From the NCBI RefSeq assembly GCF_022201045.2, contig NC_068560.1, positions 38,341,001-38,405,000 of the forward strand: DNA of 64,000 bases, in the 5' to 3' direction. Source of the stretch: Citrus sinensis. Lineage: Eukaryota > Streptophyta > Magnoliopsida > Sapindales > Rutaceae. Position 1 is the stretch's first letter, and each line of letters begins with the position of its first letter. The notes under the pieces are model-generated. The model did not search any database, was not told the origin of the DNA, and saw nothing but the letters and a program-made list of their open reading frames with translations. Shown here one piece after another: positions 13,985-26,289 of this stretch. The translations under genes and the position numbers were made by a program.

Positions 13985-14149
13985 ATCCCCACTGGAAGAA
14001 AAAGAACCATTTATGTTAAGGAAAAAGAAAGATAGAATTGAAAGACACCAAAATCAGTTGTGGTGATGAAGTTCCCAGGGGCAACTTCTGTTGCTCAACT
14101 GCGCACACACCCCCCATAGAATGCTGAATTCCTAATTCCTTGGTCATTG

Positions 14150-16707
14150 CTAGAATCCGGCCCCTAGGAGAAAGTTAGGTAGCCGTGTTTTTGCAGCATA
14201 ACCAAATTTTGATGTACTATACTTTCGGTGTACACCAGTGAGCTTCCCAGTTCCTGCCTTCTGATGGAAAATAACCATCAGCCTTGAGCATTCACTGCAG
14301 AAACACCAATAATCAGTAATAACATCAATAACCTGTAATGTTATGAAGGAAAAGAATACTTACAGAAGTTGTTCTTCCGAGTAGCTGGTATACCACTCAC
14401 TGGTCTTGCTCCATTGTTTAAACCCACTTAGAGTACACTGAGCTGTGTAAACAGCAGCAGCAGCTAACAGAGAAGGCGGAAACTTGAGCATTTCATATTC
14501 AACAAGGCAAAGCTCTATCAAGAAGAATGACAGAAGCTCAAGCTGCTAGGTCATAATAAAATCAGTCTGATCAGAACTTGAAAAGCTAAAAAACCTAAAA
14601 CCAGTCCAGTAATATAACAAACCTTTTTGTCGGATTGAGAAGCTTTAAGAAACCTCCTCATAAACACATACGGAGTGGGAACAGACATATTAAACTGTAA
14701 GGTATTGACCATTAACTTCTCCTGCAGCACGAATATATTGTCATATATTCATATTCCAACTCTGAACTGTTCTAATTCACATGGAAAATTGAAACTTGTA
14801 GTTAGAAATCTGTTTCAATCAAGCATACCATATCAAGCACTTCTTTTCTGCTGTATGCCTTATCAGATATTAGGATTAGATCCTCCACCACAGGAACTGA
14901 TACTTCTTCATATTTGCATGCAAGAAGCATGGCAGTTACACCTACTAGCTGGAGCTTCTTCCTTACTACTGGTTGGACTGTTAAGAATCTATCGATGAGA
15001 TTAACAGTAAGATATAAGGTCTCTTCCATTAGTTCAAACTTGTAGTGAACCTGTGAATTCCATCAAGATTGTTACTGATACCTTAATGTCACATTAATAT
15101 CGGATTGCTGGGGTATAAGATGATGGTAAAAGTGTTTATGTACCTCAATTAGCCAGTCAATGAGGATGCCTCTCATCCTCTCATTGATATCAAATTGCTG
15201 GGCCATGTAGTTTGGTGGGACATAGCCAGAACTCTGCAGGCAAACATTGATATAGAATGTTAGCATTCTGCAGCTATTTTAGTTATCACAGAAACACATA
15301 TTCCAGTAACAAGCTGTGAAAAGCTATTGCCTTATAGTTGTGAGTGAACAGAAATATTAGAGAATTTATGAATGACCTCTGCTTTCTTGTAGAAGTTATA
15401 TATATCGTCAATATATTCAACAACAGCTTGCGGATTCTTCTTCTCTTCGTAGTCTATGTCCATAACTGGATCTTCAGCTACATCTTCCAATTCGTCCTCC
15501 TCCTGTAGAAAATAAAACATCCGCAACTCTCAGCCAATGAGATTGATACCAGTTCATGAAAACAGGAAAAGGTTAAATAGCAGTAGGAGGCTGTCTAAAT
15601 ACCATGCGATCAATCTCCTCCAGCATAGCTTCAGTGTGTTGCACGAACATCGGCACAGTTGATTCAGTGGTTGGTTTATAATTGTGCACATCTTTGATGG
15701 TACGATCATCCAGCTCACTTGAAATAGGGACCACTTGCGCTGATTTCTTAGTTTCCTGTTAAAGCAATCATCAATTCAATTTTATGATGGACGAAAAAAT
15801 TTAAAATAATTTGTTAATTCACAAAAATGGCACCTCAATCTCTGGTTTTAGTTGCTGCTGCTTGTTAGCTATCTCAGCGGCAAACTTCCTACACAAACAG
15901 CAAAATCATCCCAAAAAGACCAATGAGAAGTTACATTTTGGCACAACTAGAAAGTGGTTAAGAACTGCAAACAATGGGCAGCTACTCACCTAGTAATTGG
16001 TCGATGCACCGGAATAGGTGGGTTCTTATCACAGATTGCATTGCTTCTACATAAAATAATAAGAATGAGAAGAAGAAGAAGAAGAAGAAAATCAAAAGTG
16101 GCTAACCAAAAAAATAACTTAAAAAATCAACATAAAGCTCCTTCTGCTTAGTTGAGATTAACTTAAATAGTCATCTAACAAGGGAAATTGAAGATAAACA
16201 TAATTCCCAAAATCTTTTATTCTGCGAAGAGATAAGGGCAAATAGAACAGAGAAACCCGCACTCATTGAGCACCAAATACAATTTCTTGTCTTATTTGAA
16301 TTTATTGAGTGAACTTAACTGAAAATAATAGAAATTCCTGTTCTTCGTACTCTCTTATACTATCAACCAAACAGAAAATAAAACACTGGGGGTTCTAAGA
16401 AATTACTCGGACAAAGTTCTTTTGTTCACTGCACAAGGATAAGGTGGAGCTGCGATTATGTTCCGATTAATGGCACTTAATGCTCGCCGATTTTGCCCAA
16501 CCGCCCCCACGAACTTTCCTCCTCCAGCACGTATACACCCTTTTACATCAAAACCAAAAGAACCCATTTCTTGAATTAGGGTTTAACACTCAAATTAAAA
16601 AAATTTGAATCAAATTTGCTAAAGAAAGAATCAAACTTTGATTCAATTATACCATGAAGATTTGATTGGCCATTAACTACTGGGTTGTTCTCGTCTGATC
16701 CAGCCAT
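14150..16707 (-). CDS. CYCB2: G2/mitotic-specific B2-type cyclin
   Basis: Regulatory subunit of mitotic cyclin-dependent kinases, driving G2/M in the nucleus. Eleven exons in transcription order: 16707-16653, 16539-16407, 16046-15990, 15888-15834, 15755-15603, 15502-15377, 15233-15144, 15050-14829, 14721-14623, 14542-14364, 14294-14150; 437 residues, the usual length. The destruction box [10 protein letters not shown] is at about 36-45 for APC/C-driven proteolysis. The cyclin N box starts near residue 205 ([12 protein letters not shown]) and carries the B-type HYKF signature at the exon 7/8 junction; the cyclin C box follows ([24 protein letters not shown]). The acidic block [12 protein letters not shown] before the cyclin box and the overall sequence point to B2 rather than B1. 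A leader intron is likely between about 16815 and 16720. Upstream MSA-type AACGG elements fit M-phase expression. Confidence 0.95.
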
Positions 16708-17119
16708 TTTCACTTATCTACAAAGAACAGCAATAAATATTAAAAAAAAGAATAATAAAAAAATTCAAAAAAAAGAAGAAGCCCAAATCATAAAATAAAA
16801 ATCTCAATACGGTACCCAGAATCCAGCGAGGTTTCTTTATCGATTTCGATCAAACAAATTTGAATTTCATGCGTTGATCCTGAACTCGAATGCGAATCAC
16901 AGAGAGAGATTGATCAGAAGCTCTCCATTAATCACAGATTAGAATCTCTCTCTCTCTCGGTTCTGGTTTCTCTAGGTTTCTGGGTTCTGGAGGAAAAAAA
17001 AAAGAAAAGAAAAGAAAGAAGACGAAATGGGTAGCGAAATCGAGTCGTCGTAAAGAGCGGATATATGTCTGCCAAAAACAGGCTCTGTTATATTTTTAAA
17101 TGTAACGGCTAGTTAATTG

Positions 17120-17130
17120 TGACCGTTGGA
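17120..17130 (-). promoter_or_regulatory. M-phase-specific activator (MSA) element upstream of the cyclin
   Basis: The minus strand reads TCCAACGGTCA, an exact fit to the MSA consensus YCYAACGGYYA bound by three-repeat MYB factors in plant G2/M genes. It lies about 410 bases upstream of the cyclin ATG in the same orientation as the gene. Two more AACGG cores lie nearby on the plus strand, at 17104-17108 and 17170-17174. Confidence 0.75.
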
Positions 17131-17660
17131 TCTTGTTAATCAAAAGTTGCGTTCTTCTGTGCGAGGCTTAACGGTTATCTTGCCATGTGGTTTCAAAATT
17201 TCACTTCTTTGTGTGACACGCATGCACGCTCAGCAAATCCCTTTTATCGTTATTCGCTTGTATTAAAATTTCTTCCACGCTTCATTAATTCTTGTACAAG
17301 CGGATACCAAGGGGAACCCCCGCCCAGGGACACTGTCTATGGGTGGCTTTAAAGAATTTCTCAACGTTCTTATTTCTTCTGTTATGTGGCCAATAACTAG
17401 ATTCATCCAATGTTAATTACCATATGTCACTTTCTGATTGGGTGTGAATCACACGAAATTCGATTTGGATGTCGTTGAGGAGGAGATTGTTGGCCTTAAA
17501 GGGGCAGTCAAATAATTTGATGTTTATTCTCCCAGCACCAAGTGATGTTTACAGTACGTAATATGACACCCATTACTTCAAAACTCTCATTTCACCTTAT
17601 CATTTTGTCTTAAGTTTGATCTTGAGGTTCGTTATGCTTTTTTAAGATTGTTGCATTCAT

Positions 17661-17993
17661 GCCACTTCGGCCTTCGCCGAAGTGGTGGGCTGCTGCCCTC
17701 ACAAGCATTGTGAGGGCAGCGGTTCTAGCCCCCACAAAAGCATTGTGGGGGCTAAATGTTCTTTATATCATTCTCCCTTGCGAAATGCAAGTGGAGTATG
17801 GACATCCTCTCCTGTGATGGGTTATTTGTATTGGGCATGTACTTCATAGAATTCATTGTAATAATGTAAGTCCCAATCATGTATATCTGATTGTAAATAT
17901 CAGTGTAATATCTCTGCTACAATAAGCAGTTGTTGTAAATATCTGTGTAATGCAGTAATCTGATGATTAATCAGTCTCAAAAAAAAAAAAAAA
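17661..17993 (+). mobile_element. SINE-like poly(A) retroposon with three-hairpin head
   Basis: A 333-bp insert is bounded by 17-bp direct repeats AAGATTGTTGCATTCAT at 17644-17660 and 17994-18010 and ends in a run of about 17 A, the hallmarks of target-primed retroposition. It has no coding capacity. The 5' head is three consecutive perfect stem-loops: 17662-17685 (10-bp stem, CTTC loop), 17692-17720 (13-bp stem) and 17726-17754 (12-bp stem). The last two share the loop core AGCATTGTG. A short CTTGC/GCAAG stem follows at 17777-17791. In the body TTGTAAATATC(A/T)GTGTAAT occurs twice, near 17890 and 17933. I do not see clear tRNA A and B boxes; GGTTCTAGCCCC at 17721 only weakly resembles a B box. 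It could be a SINE or a retrocopy of a structured RNA. Confidence 0.85.
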
Positions 17994-18739
17994 AAGATTG
18001 TTGCATTCATATGGCATATGGATGGATGGGATGATGGTGAATAGACATTTTAAATATTTAATTTTATTAATATCCATATGTGCATACAAGGTATTATTTG
18101 AAATGTCGGGTAATGTACGCTTAACAATTTTGTATAGTTAATTAAACAAACTTGATCCTCCACAACTAATTAACAATAAGATCGTGGGGGAGAAAATTAT
18201 GGAAAGAAGAGAACTGCGATATCTTCATGATGGTTAAGAATGAACGGATATTGCTAACGAAATCTCATATGACACCATGGACCATGATGGCTATCACACT
18301 GTTATTAATTTCGAACATATAGGCCATGTGTCATTATGATTTTGAATGATGCAGTAGATAGTTTGAAACCATCGAGGAACGTATGGTGATCCTTATGAAA
18401 TTAACAAATTTTCAAAATTTGTTTCTATTTTTAAGAACCAAAATCCCGGAAGAATATTGCCTAGAAAGACATTGTGCTACCCGAAAAGCCCGCCAAGAAT
18501 TTCAGAATCAATCTGAAGCAGACCAAATTCGGAAAGGAATCCATGGGAACTAGGGTTAAGGTTTCGTTAATGAGCATTTCACGCTTTTCTTTCCCTCTTT
18601 TTTCTGGAAATTAAAATATGTTTATTTCCATCAAAACCCTATCGTTGCTTTCAGAAAACTAATAATTAACATACGTACCCCTAAACCCTGGCTAAGAAAC
18701 TGAAATTTTGATATTTTTGTTGTGAAATATCAACTGCAG

Positions 18740-21383
18740 ATGGTGATCATGGAGGGAGGAAGACGGGGAGGAGGGGAGATTATCATGGAGGAAGAAAATG
18801 AAAATTTCGCACCATCAAGCCCACAAGAAATTGATAATGTGATTCAAGAAATGTTGAGTGCCATTGAATCTGTAGCTCAGCTTGGAGATTACCGGAGAAC
18901 TCAAAAAAAAGAATGTTATGGCCTTGTTAGACGTATGAAGCTTTTACTACCACTTATAGATGAAATTCGAGAACTTGACACACCCATCTCTGAAACTAAT
19001 ATGGCTGCCTTGTGTAATTTAAAGAAGGCACTAGTTGTGGCGAAAAAATTGTTGAAACTTTGCAATGAAGGCAGCAAGATTTATCTGGTAGGTTAACTTT
19101 TTCAAATGTTAATATTTTACGGGATTTTTTTTCACTTTTTATTTTTGTTCTGATTATTGTTTGCAATCCAGGCATTGGATATGGAGACTGTTATAATAAG
19201 GTTCCATGCTGTGTGTGAAAAACTGAGCGCAGCTTTGGATGGTTTGGACTTTGATGAACTTGGTGTCTCAGATGAAGTTAAAGAACAGGTATTTTATTGT
19301 TTCTATTATTATTATTCTTTTAAGAAATACTAATGAGATAAGGAATTACATATATAAAAGATATAGTTATTCGGGAAACGGATTAATGAGTATTTATTAA
19401 AGATATTATTCTACACATTGGTTGAGAATAGTTAAGCTTGAGATAATTTGAACTAATTTGAGTATGAGTTAGACTTATAGATTTCAATACAGCGGACAAA
19501 ATGTTGATAATAAAATTTTTAATATGCCAAGAATTATTAAAACAAAAATTATATGAATTTTAAAAATACAATGTATCGCTTTTCAGGTTGAGCTTATGTG
19601 CCTACAACTTAGAAGAGCAAAGAGAAGAACAGACACACAGGACATAGAACTTGCAATGGATATGATGGTGGTATTTTCTAAAAATGAAGACAGAAATGCC
19701 GACATTGCAATAGTAGAAAGGCTGGCAAAAAAGATTAACCTACACACAACTGAGGACTTGAAGTATGAAACTATAGCTATAAGGAATCTTGTTAAAGAAA
19801 GAGGAAGCCAAAGTTCAGAAAGCATTCAGCAAATGATTGATCTTCTTAATAAATTCAAGCAAGTTGCAGGCATGGAAATAACTAATGTGCTTGATGATCC
19901 TATTGTTCCTAAGATGCTGGGGAAGAGCCTGTCTTTGGTGATCCCTCATGAATTTCTGTGTCCAATCACACTGGAGATTATGAGAGATCCCGTCATCATC
20001 GCAAGTGGACAGGTGATCATAATACATACTCACTTAAGAATTTTCAAGAGCTAACCTAACATAAACATATGGACCGGCAATTCTTTACACGGAAAGTCGA
20101 TAAAGGATAAGATCTCGTCAACTTTGTACATGCGTATGTATAGAGTCCAACAAGTTTGATGATGGTTCAGATTTTAAGAATATGCATGCATGATAAAGAC
20201 CATATTTAACATTAATGCTATTGGTTCGTTGCTGCGTGCGTGCATATACATATTTGTAGATTGAATTAGGAATCATATGGTCTGCTGATGTGCAAACTAA
20301 CAAGCTTGTTTTTTCATTTCTTACATAATAAAGACATTCGAAAGAGAAAGTGTACAAAAGTGGTTCGACTCCAACCATAGGACATGTCCTAAAACCAGGC
20401 AAACACTGGCTCATTTGTCAATAGCACCAAATTATGCCCTCAAGAACTTGATCTTGCAATGGTGTGAGAAGAACAATTTTAAGCTTCCGAAAAAGGATGA
20501 TTCCGAAACCTCAGAATGCACCGCGGAACAAAAAGAAGAAATCGTGTCTTTGGTTGAACAATTATCTTCTAGCAAGCTAGAAGTTCAAAAGGAAGCTGTC
20601 AGGAAAATTCGGTTGCTGTCTAAGGAGAATCCTGAGAACAGGATTTTAATAGCCGATTGCGGAGCCATTCCTCCACTAGTTCAACTGCTACCCTATCCAG
20701 ATTCCAAAATTCTAGAGCACGCAGTCACAGCTGTGTTGAATTTATCGATCGATGAGTCTAACAAGAGACTCATTGCTCAACAAGGAGCCATTCCTGCTAT
20801 AATTGAAATCTTGCAAAGTGGAAGCACAGAGGCAAGGGAAAACTCAGCAGCAGCTTTGTTTAGCTTATCAATGCTTGATGAGAATAAAATAACCATAGGA
20901 TTATCGGATGGGATCCCACCACTGGTAGATTTGTTACAGAATGGGACAATTAGAGGTAAAAAGGACGCTGTGACTGCGCTTTTTAACTTGTCCCTCAATC
21001 AAGCTAATAAGGCCAGGGCCATTGATGCTGGCATTGTGTTACCCTTAATGAATTTACTTGAGGAGAGAAATTTGGGCATGGTAGATGAGGCACTTTCAAT
21101 CCTTTTACTGCTTGCAACGCATCCAGAAGGGCGACATAAGATTGGACAGCTCTCGTTCATTGAAACTCTTGTCGAATACATCAGAGAAGGCACGCCGAAG
21201 AACAAGGAGTGTGCAACGGCAGTTTTGCTTGAGTTGGGAGCCAACAATTCTTCTTTCATTTTAGCAGCACTTCAGTATGGTGTTTATGAGCATTTGATTC
21301 AGCTGACAGAAGGTGGAACCAGTAGAGCTCAGAGGAAGGCAAATGCTCTTTTGCAGCTTATTAGCAAGTCCGAACACTTGTAA
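18740..21383 (+). CDS. U-box domain E3 ubiquitin ligase with ARM repeats (PUB15-like)
   Basis: Plant U-box (PUB) ubiquitin ligase; transfers ubiquitin from an E2 to substrates held by its ARM repeats. Four exons: 18740-19087, 19172-19288, 19587-20012, 20334-21383; 646 residues. Residues about 30-265 are the U-box N-terminal (UND) helical region ([29 protein letters not shown]). The U-box spans about 274-345, split by intron 3 after [21 protein letters not shown], then [21 protein letters not shown] and [13 protein letters not shown]. From about residue 375 come ARM repeats with the typical [21 protein letters not shown] and AVLNLSI phrases. The start is ATG 18740, with MEGG at 18749 as an in-frame alternative. 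The closest group I recall is PUB15, within the PUB10-15 clade; exact orthology is not established. Ends at TAA after SKSEHL. Confidence 0.93.
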
Positions 21384-23837
21384 TAATTAATTAGTTTCAA
21401 GTTGGTACGTAAAACTTTCTTTGATTCTTAAGTTAAATTGAATTAGTCTCTTTGTTTTCACGTTAAAAAGTTTATAATGATGGGTTATAACAGTAATTTA
21501 ACTCCACATCATCACATCAAGTTGACTCTCGCTTTCTAAGACAGTGCTAGAGGAAGGAGAAATTTAAAAATAAGTATGGCCGTAAGAAGAATATACAATA
21601 CCTCGAATCAACTAAATGCCAACCCAAGTGCAAAAAAATAAAAACCCAATTAATTAACAGTACACAATTCTTTTCCTTTAATTTCTGTCGGATGCAAGTG
21701 ATTTGCAAATTTTATTATTTAGACTCTATTTAATATTAAGGTTGAGTAATTGTAGTTTAAAAACTACAATCCTAAAATATTTAGTAAACTTGACATTCTA
21801 AAACTAAATTGATTTGATGATTAAAAAATATATAATATTTTTATTATTTTTATCATACTATAAATTTTTATTTTTATTTTTATAGCTATAATTATAATTT
21901 TTTTTATAATAATTATAAATTTTAAATTACAATACCTCGATACTAAGAAATATCCGAGAAAGAGGCGAATGTCTGTCCGGGATGCGAACAGAGTTTTCAA
22001 TGGGAGAGAAACCATGCTACTGTATGTGACGCACTTGAGATTGGGCAGTTGATCGTGGAAAAGAAAGAATGCTGGGCTGGGCTGGGCTACGCTGATATGT
22101 ACGAACATTTGTCTTTCTGATTTTTTTCTCTCCAATCCAAGCTCTGACTCAGAATCATTACCATACCCATCATCATCACAGATATTAAACAATACTGATT
22201 TCTTATTGTATTTTAATTTTTATCTTAGTAAAATACAGAATGAACAAATGGTTAATGAATGAAAACCAACTGGTCCTTATCCACCTCAACACTATTCTCC
22301 ACAACCGGCGCCACCTTAGCACCAACTCTTCCACCAACAGCGGCAACAACAAAACATACCTCAAATCTTATACTACTTGTTCGTTATGTTTTACAAAGAT
22401 AAAAAGTTAAAAAATTATTAAAAATAAATGTTATTCGGTATCCACGATTGAAATTCAAAAAAGGGTTCAATCTAAAACAATTAAATCGTACGTCTGAGGT
22501 ACTTAAAAAATCCTCAAATAATGGAAACTTACTGCTGAGTATCCAACGGCTGGGATTGAGATGGTGAACGAAATCAGAAAACAAAGCGGCTGTTTTGTTC
22601 AAGCAGAAGCAGCATCTCAGAAAAGAACGAGAACACTGAATGAGGATGACAGTAAAGCAGGCCGCGCCCCGCAATTCCCTGATACTTAAAACTGAGCGAT
22701 TAAAGATGACGTCATAAGAACAAAAGCAGATTTTGTCATGACTCGGCGGCTGTCGGAATTAATCGTCTTTGTGGAACAACGACAAGGCACGGAAAAGCGC
22801 ACACGAGGATATATACGCCGTGTTTTCATAGGCAAATTTGAGTCCGAAATGAAGCACGCCAATGAGTATAAGTAGGCATGGCATACCAAGCGCGTACGAA
22901 TTTACATGCTAATTAATTAAATAAAGTGGATAAACTTATAAATATTACCCATTTAAGAGACATTAAGTCATAAATTAAAGTGTTTTAACTTATTCACTTA
23001 TTTGATGGAAGGAAACGATAGATAGAGTTATGTTAACTCACTTTGTTTAATAATGGGAGTTCAAAAGTCTTAAGTTAAATCTTAGGGCTAACTATAAAAG
23101 ATCTCTAGCCTTCCAATTCAAACTTGCAATAAGCTATGTTATTAATCAAAGAGTGACTCTGAGTGAAATAGACTATATTTATAAAAAGCTTTTATAAAAT
23201 TAGTGAGTGTAAAGAACTTTCGATGCTTGAATTAATGACTATATTTAGAGATATGGTTCTGTCTATAATTTATCTTACATGTGGTATAAGAGCCACTTTC
23301 AATTCTACTTTGATACCATATATATTAAAAGTCAATTCTACATTTTTTTTAAAGGTTAGGCATATATTAAACTGTAAAATATACGTGGATTGTAAAAAAA
23401 TCAAAAGAAAAAAAAAAGAGATAATAGTTTATGACTTTTTGTTGTTGGTCATTAATATCTACTTCAGTCGTTAATTAGGCAGAAAAAGATCGGCATAATA
23501 TATGGGGGGTAACATATTACATATTTTTCGATGGTAAAAATATGATTGTAATTAGTTACCAATTAATCTAGCATTTTTTTCATTAAAAAATTATACAAAC
23601 GACATCATGAGTTTAAATCATTAAATTATTGTATGGATGTATTATTTTAGTATTTTCAATGCACGCTATAATTAATTTCACATATTCACAACATTTATTA
23701 ACTTATTTAGTTCAACAAAAAAAAAAAAAATCAATACATTAGAGATATCACATAAATTAATTACGTAGAGTTGTAATAACAATTTATATTAAACAGCTAT
23801 CAAAGACAAAATAAAAGTTATATATACCCATATTAGA

Positions 23838-23998
23838 CAGAGGTAAAGCTAAGAGTTGGCTAACCTGGGCTGTATCCTGGGTAAGCTTTTTGAAAACAAA
23901 AGTTAATTATAATTTATAAATTTGTCTTTATTAATAGTTATAAAAAAAATAATAAATCTAATAGCCCACCTTAAAAAATGATGCTAGCTTCGCCACTG
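23838..23998. mobile_element. Small MITE-like element, about 160 bp
   Basis: The left end CAGAGGTAAAGCTAAGA is an imperfect inverted match (about 13 of 17) to the right end, which reads CAGTGGCGAAGCTAGCA on the minus strand. The interior is AT-rich without coding capacity. I could not define a clean target duplication, so the exact ends are uncertain. Confidence 0.5.
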
Positions 23999-24297
23999 AT
24001 CTTAGATAGATTAAATGTATTTGTTTTATGATGTGATTATCTATCGGTAATTCAAATGATTTAAAATCAAAATGGATTGAAATCAAAATGGGGAACGAAA
24101 ATTAAAATAAATTATTTATTTTAACTTATCAATTAGAACAGTAATGAGTTGTATTGCTATTAATGTGTTTACTTTATTATTTTGGAAGTGGAATGAATTG
24201 TTGCAAGTCATTGAAATGACTTTAATTGATTAATTATAATAATTGTGATTATTATTGTTCAAGTAATCATTGTTAATAATGATAATAACAACAATAA

Positions 24298-24319
24298 CAT
24301 TATTATTATTATTATTATT
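24298..24319. repeat. (ATT)n microsatellite
   Basis: Seven ATT-type trinucleotide units lie within a larger AAT/AAC-rich low-complexity zone, 24260-24390. Confidence 0.8.
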
Positions 24320-25420
24320 AACAACAATTACAAAAATAAGAATAGTAACAATAACAATAATAATATAATATAATAATAATATTGTAATTAAGGACAAAAG
24401 TGAAATTATAAAATTTAGGTGAGATAAAATGATGATTTTAAAGAATAGGAACTTGATTTCCTATCCTTATATGTATTAAGTTACCATTTCTTAATTTCGA
24501 AATATATGATCCTAATTCCTACATATTTCATTTTTATCTTTACCACTATTTTAATAAATAAACAGTATCAGTCATTTTATTTTTAAATTTGTATTCTTCA
24601 CTGATTCGATAAGTAAATGCGCCAGTAAACGAACTATTGATACAATGAATAAATATTAATTTTTTTTTTCAATAATAGGATATTGAAACGGAAAAATAAA
24701 CTGTGAATGTGACAGGCAAAAATACGCGGTTAACAAAATTTCAACAAATTAACTGACAGGGAAATTTTTCATCAGAAAGCCTAGCTAGCCTCCAGTTAAG
24801 GCTAGAATACCGTACACAACCACCGCCTATAATAAAGATACTGCATTGCATTATTGCAGCTGCAAGCTGCAAGAAAAGATTTATGCCGACACTACTACAC
24901 CGCAGCAGCTTGCTAATTAATGCCATCTAATATATATTAATATAGGGGTGCGGTGCTCTCGCTCTGATCCACAAGTGTTATGGTGTCACGCGAATATCTA
25001 TAGAACTGGATCGAAAATGACAAGCTAACCTAAAAGAAGACTTCATAATTTATGCCTTGAAAGGAAAAAGAAAAAGAAAAAGAAAATCAATTAATTAAGG
25101 TCCGGACGCCCTGTCCTACAATCCACGCCGGTCATTAACTAATTTGTTTCTGTGTTCATTTTTCTCATTCGTCTTCTGCCAAAATCGCTAGATTCTGGAC
25201 CATCTTTAATTTTCAACAAGAACGTGCTTTGACATTGATTCTTTAACTACCCCGAGGGAGGGAGGGAGGGAGTATAAACTGAGTAATTTCTGTGTTGTAC
25301 ATAGATATCTAAGTAATTTCTCTTTCGCTGCCAACATCCATGCGTTAATTATAACATTGTTTCGGATTCTTTTATTTGATGTTAACGGTGTATGACATTG
25401 AATTCTAAATTGGATTTTGC

Positions 25421-25530
25421 TATGTTACATTGAATGTACCATACACAACTAACAAGAACCACACAATTATGTGGGTTCCATAATTTGTGTGGTTCTTGTT
25501 GGTTGTGTATGGTACATTGAATGTAACATA
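25421..25530. repeat. Near-perfect 110-bp inverted repeat (hairpin)
   Basis: The left arm starting TATGTTACATTGAATGTACC at 25421 is reproduced on the opposite strand by the right arm ending at 25530. Arms are about 48-50 bp with about two mismatches and a one-base indel, around a loop of only 8-10 bases. A transcript would fold into one long stem. It could be a young hairpin small-RNA locus or a foldback element. There is no obvious target duplication and no match to a mature plant microRNA I know. Confidence 0.8.
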
Positions 25531-26289
25531 GAGGCTCCCTTCTAAATTTAGTCTTATCAATGCATTCATGTAGCAAATATAATTACACACATGTGTGTCT
25601 AATGCACATTTTAAAAAAAAATATTACTAAATATATGTCAAATTTTGTTTGGACATTTAAAGAAAGTCGTTAACTCAAAGTTTAAATATAGGATTACGGA
25701 TAAGTTTTCGTCACATAAAATGTAGATCTAAACAAAATCATGTGAAATTAGAATGGATGATCTAATATTTTAATTAAAGAGCGAGCATTTAAACACAAAA
25801 ATTCAGTTTTAAAAAATTGCTTAATTGTAACTCTCTCTTTTTTGGAATTATTATATTGTTACTTTACTAAGGTTCTAGATATACATTTACGTGGCACTCA
25901 TTTAATTCAAAAATCTACTTCTACAATTATTGATGAGAAATCTACGTATAAAAAATGAAATTTCTCTTATAATGACATTGAGCGCGTACATCAACTGAGT
26001 TCTTAAACCATAAGGACACCTAGCATCTCCAACTCCAAGTTAATAAATACTATCATGTATGGTACGATCGATCGAGTCGAACGGTTAAGATCGACTTAAG
26101 AGTCGGTGAACATAACCCAACAATTGAGGTGACGCTGATTTGATCACTCCGCTGCCCACTTCCTCGTTTGGTGCATATTCAATTGCTGCTTTTGAAGTGC
26201 GTCAAGTGACACTTCCATGATGGAATCACCACGTGTTAATGTTTTAAAGCCAGGACTCCAAAGCTTATAATTATTAATAATTTAAATTA

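Larger units (their letters stand above)
16708..18739. other. Divergent intergenic region between the cyclin and the U-box gene
   Basis: 16708 to about 17080 is the cyclin leader and core promoter, 17080-17180 holds its AACGG elements, and 17661-17993 is an inserted retroposon flanked by target repeats. 18011-18739 is upstream sequence of the U-box gene, without a clear element that I can name. No additional coding sequence is visible. Confidence 0.6.

Noticed and set aside
18722..18739. Upstream extension of the U-box protein from a GTG codon
   Set aside because: Plant nuclear genes rarely use GTG; the first in-frame ATG is 18740.
20358..20375. GGTTCGACTCC, like a tRNA B box
   Set aside because: It lies in the U-box exon (codons for W-F-D-S) and no cloverleaf surrounds it.
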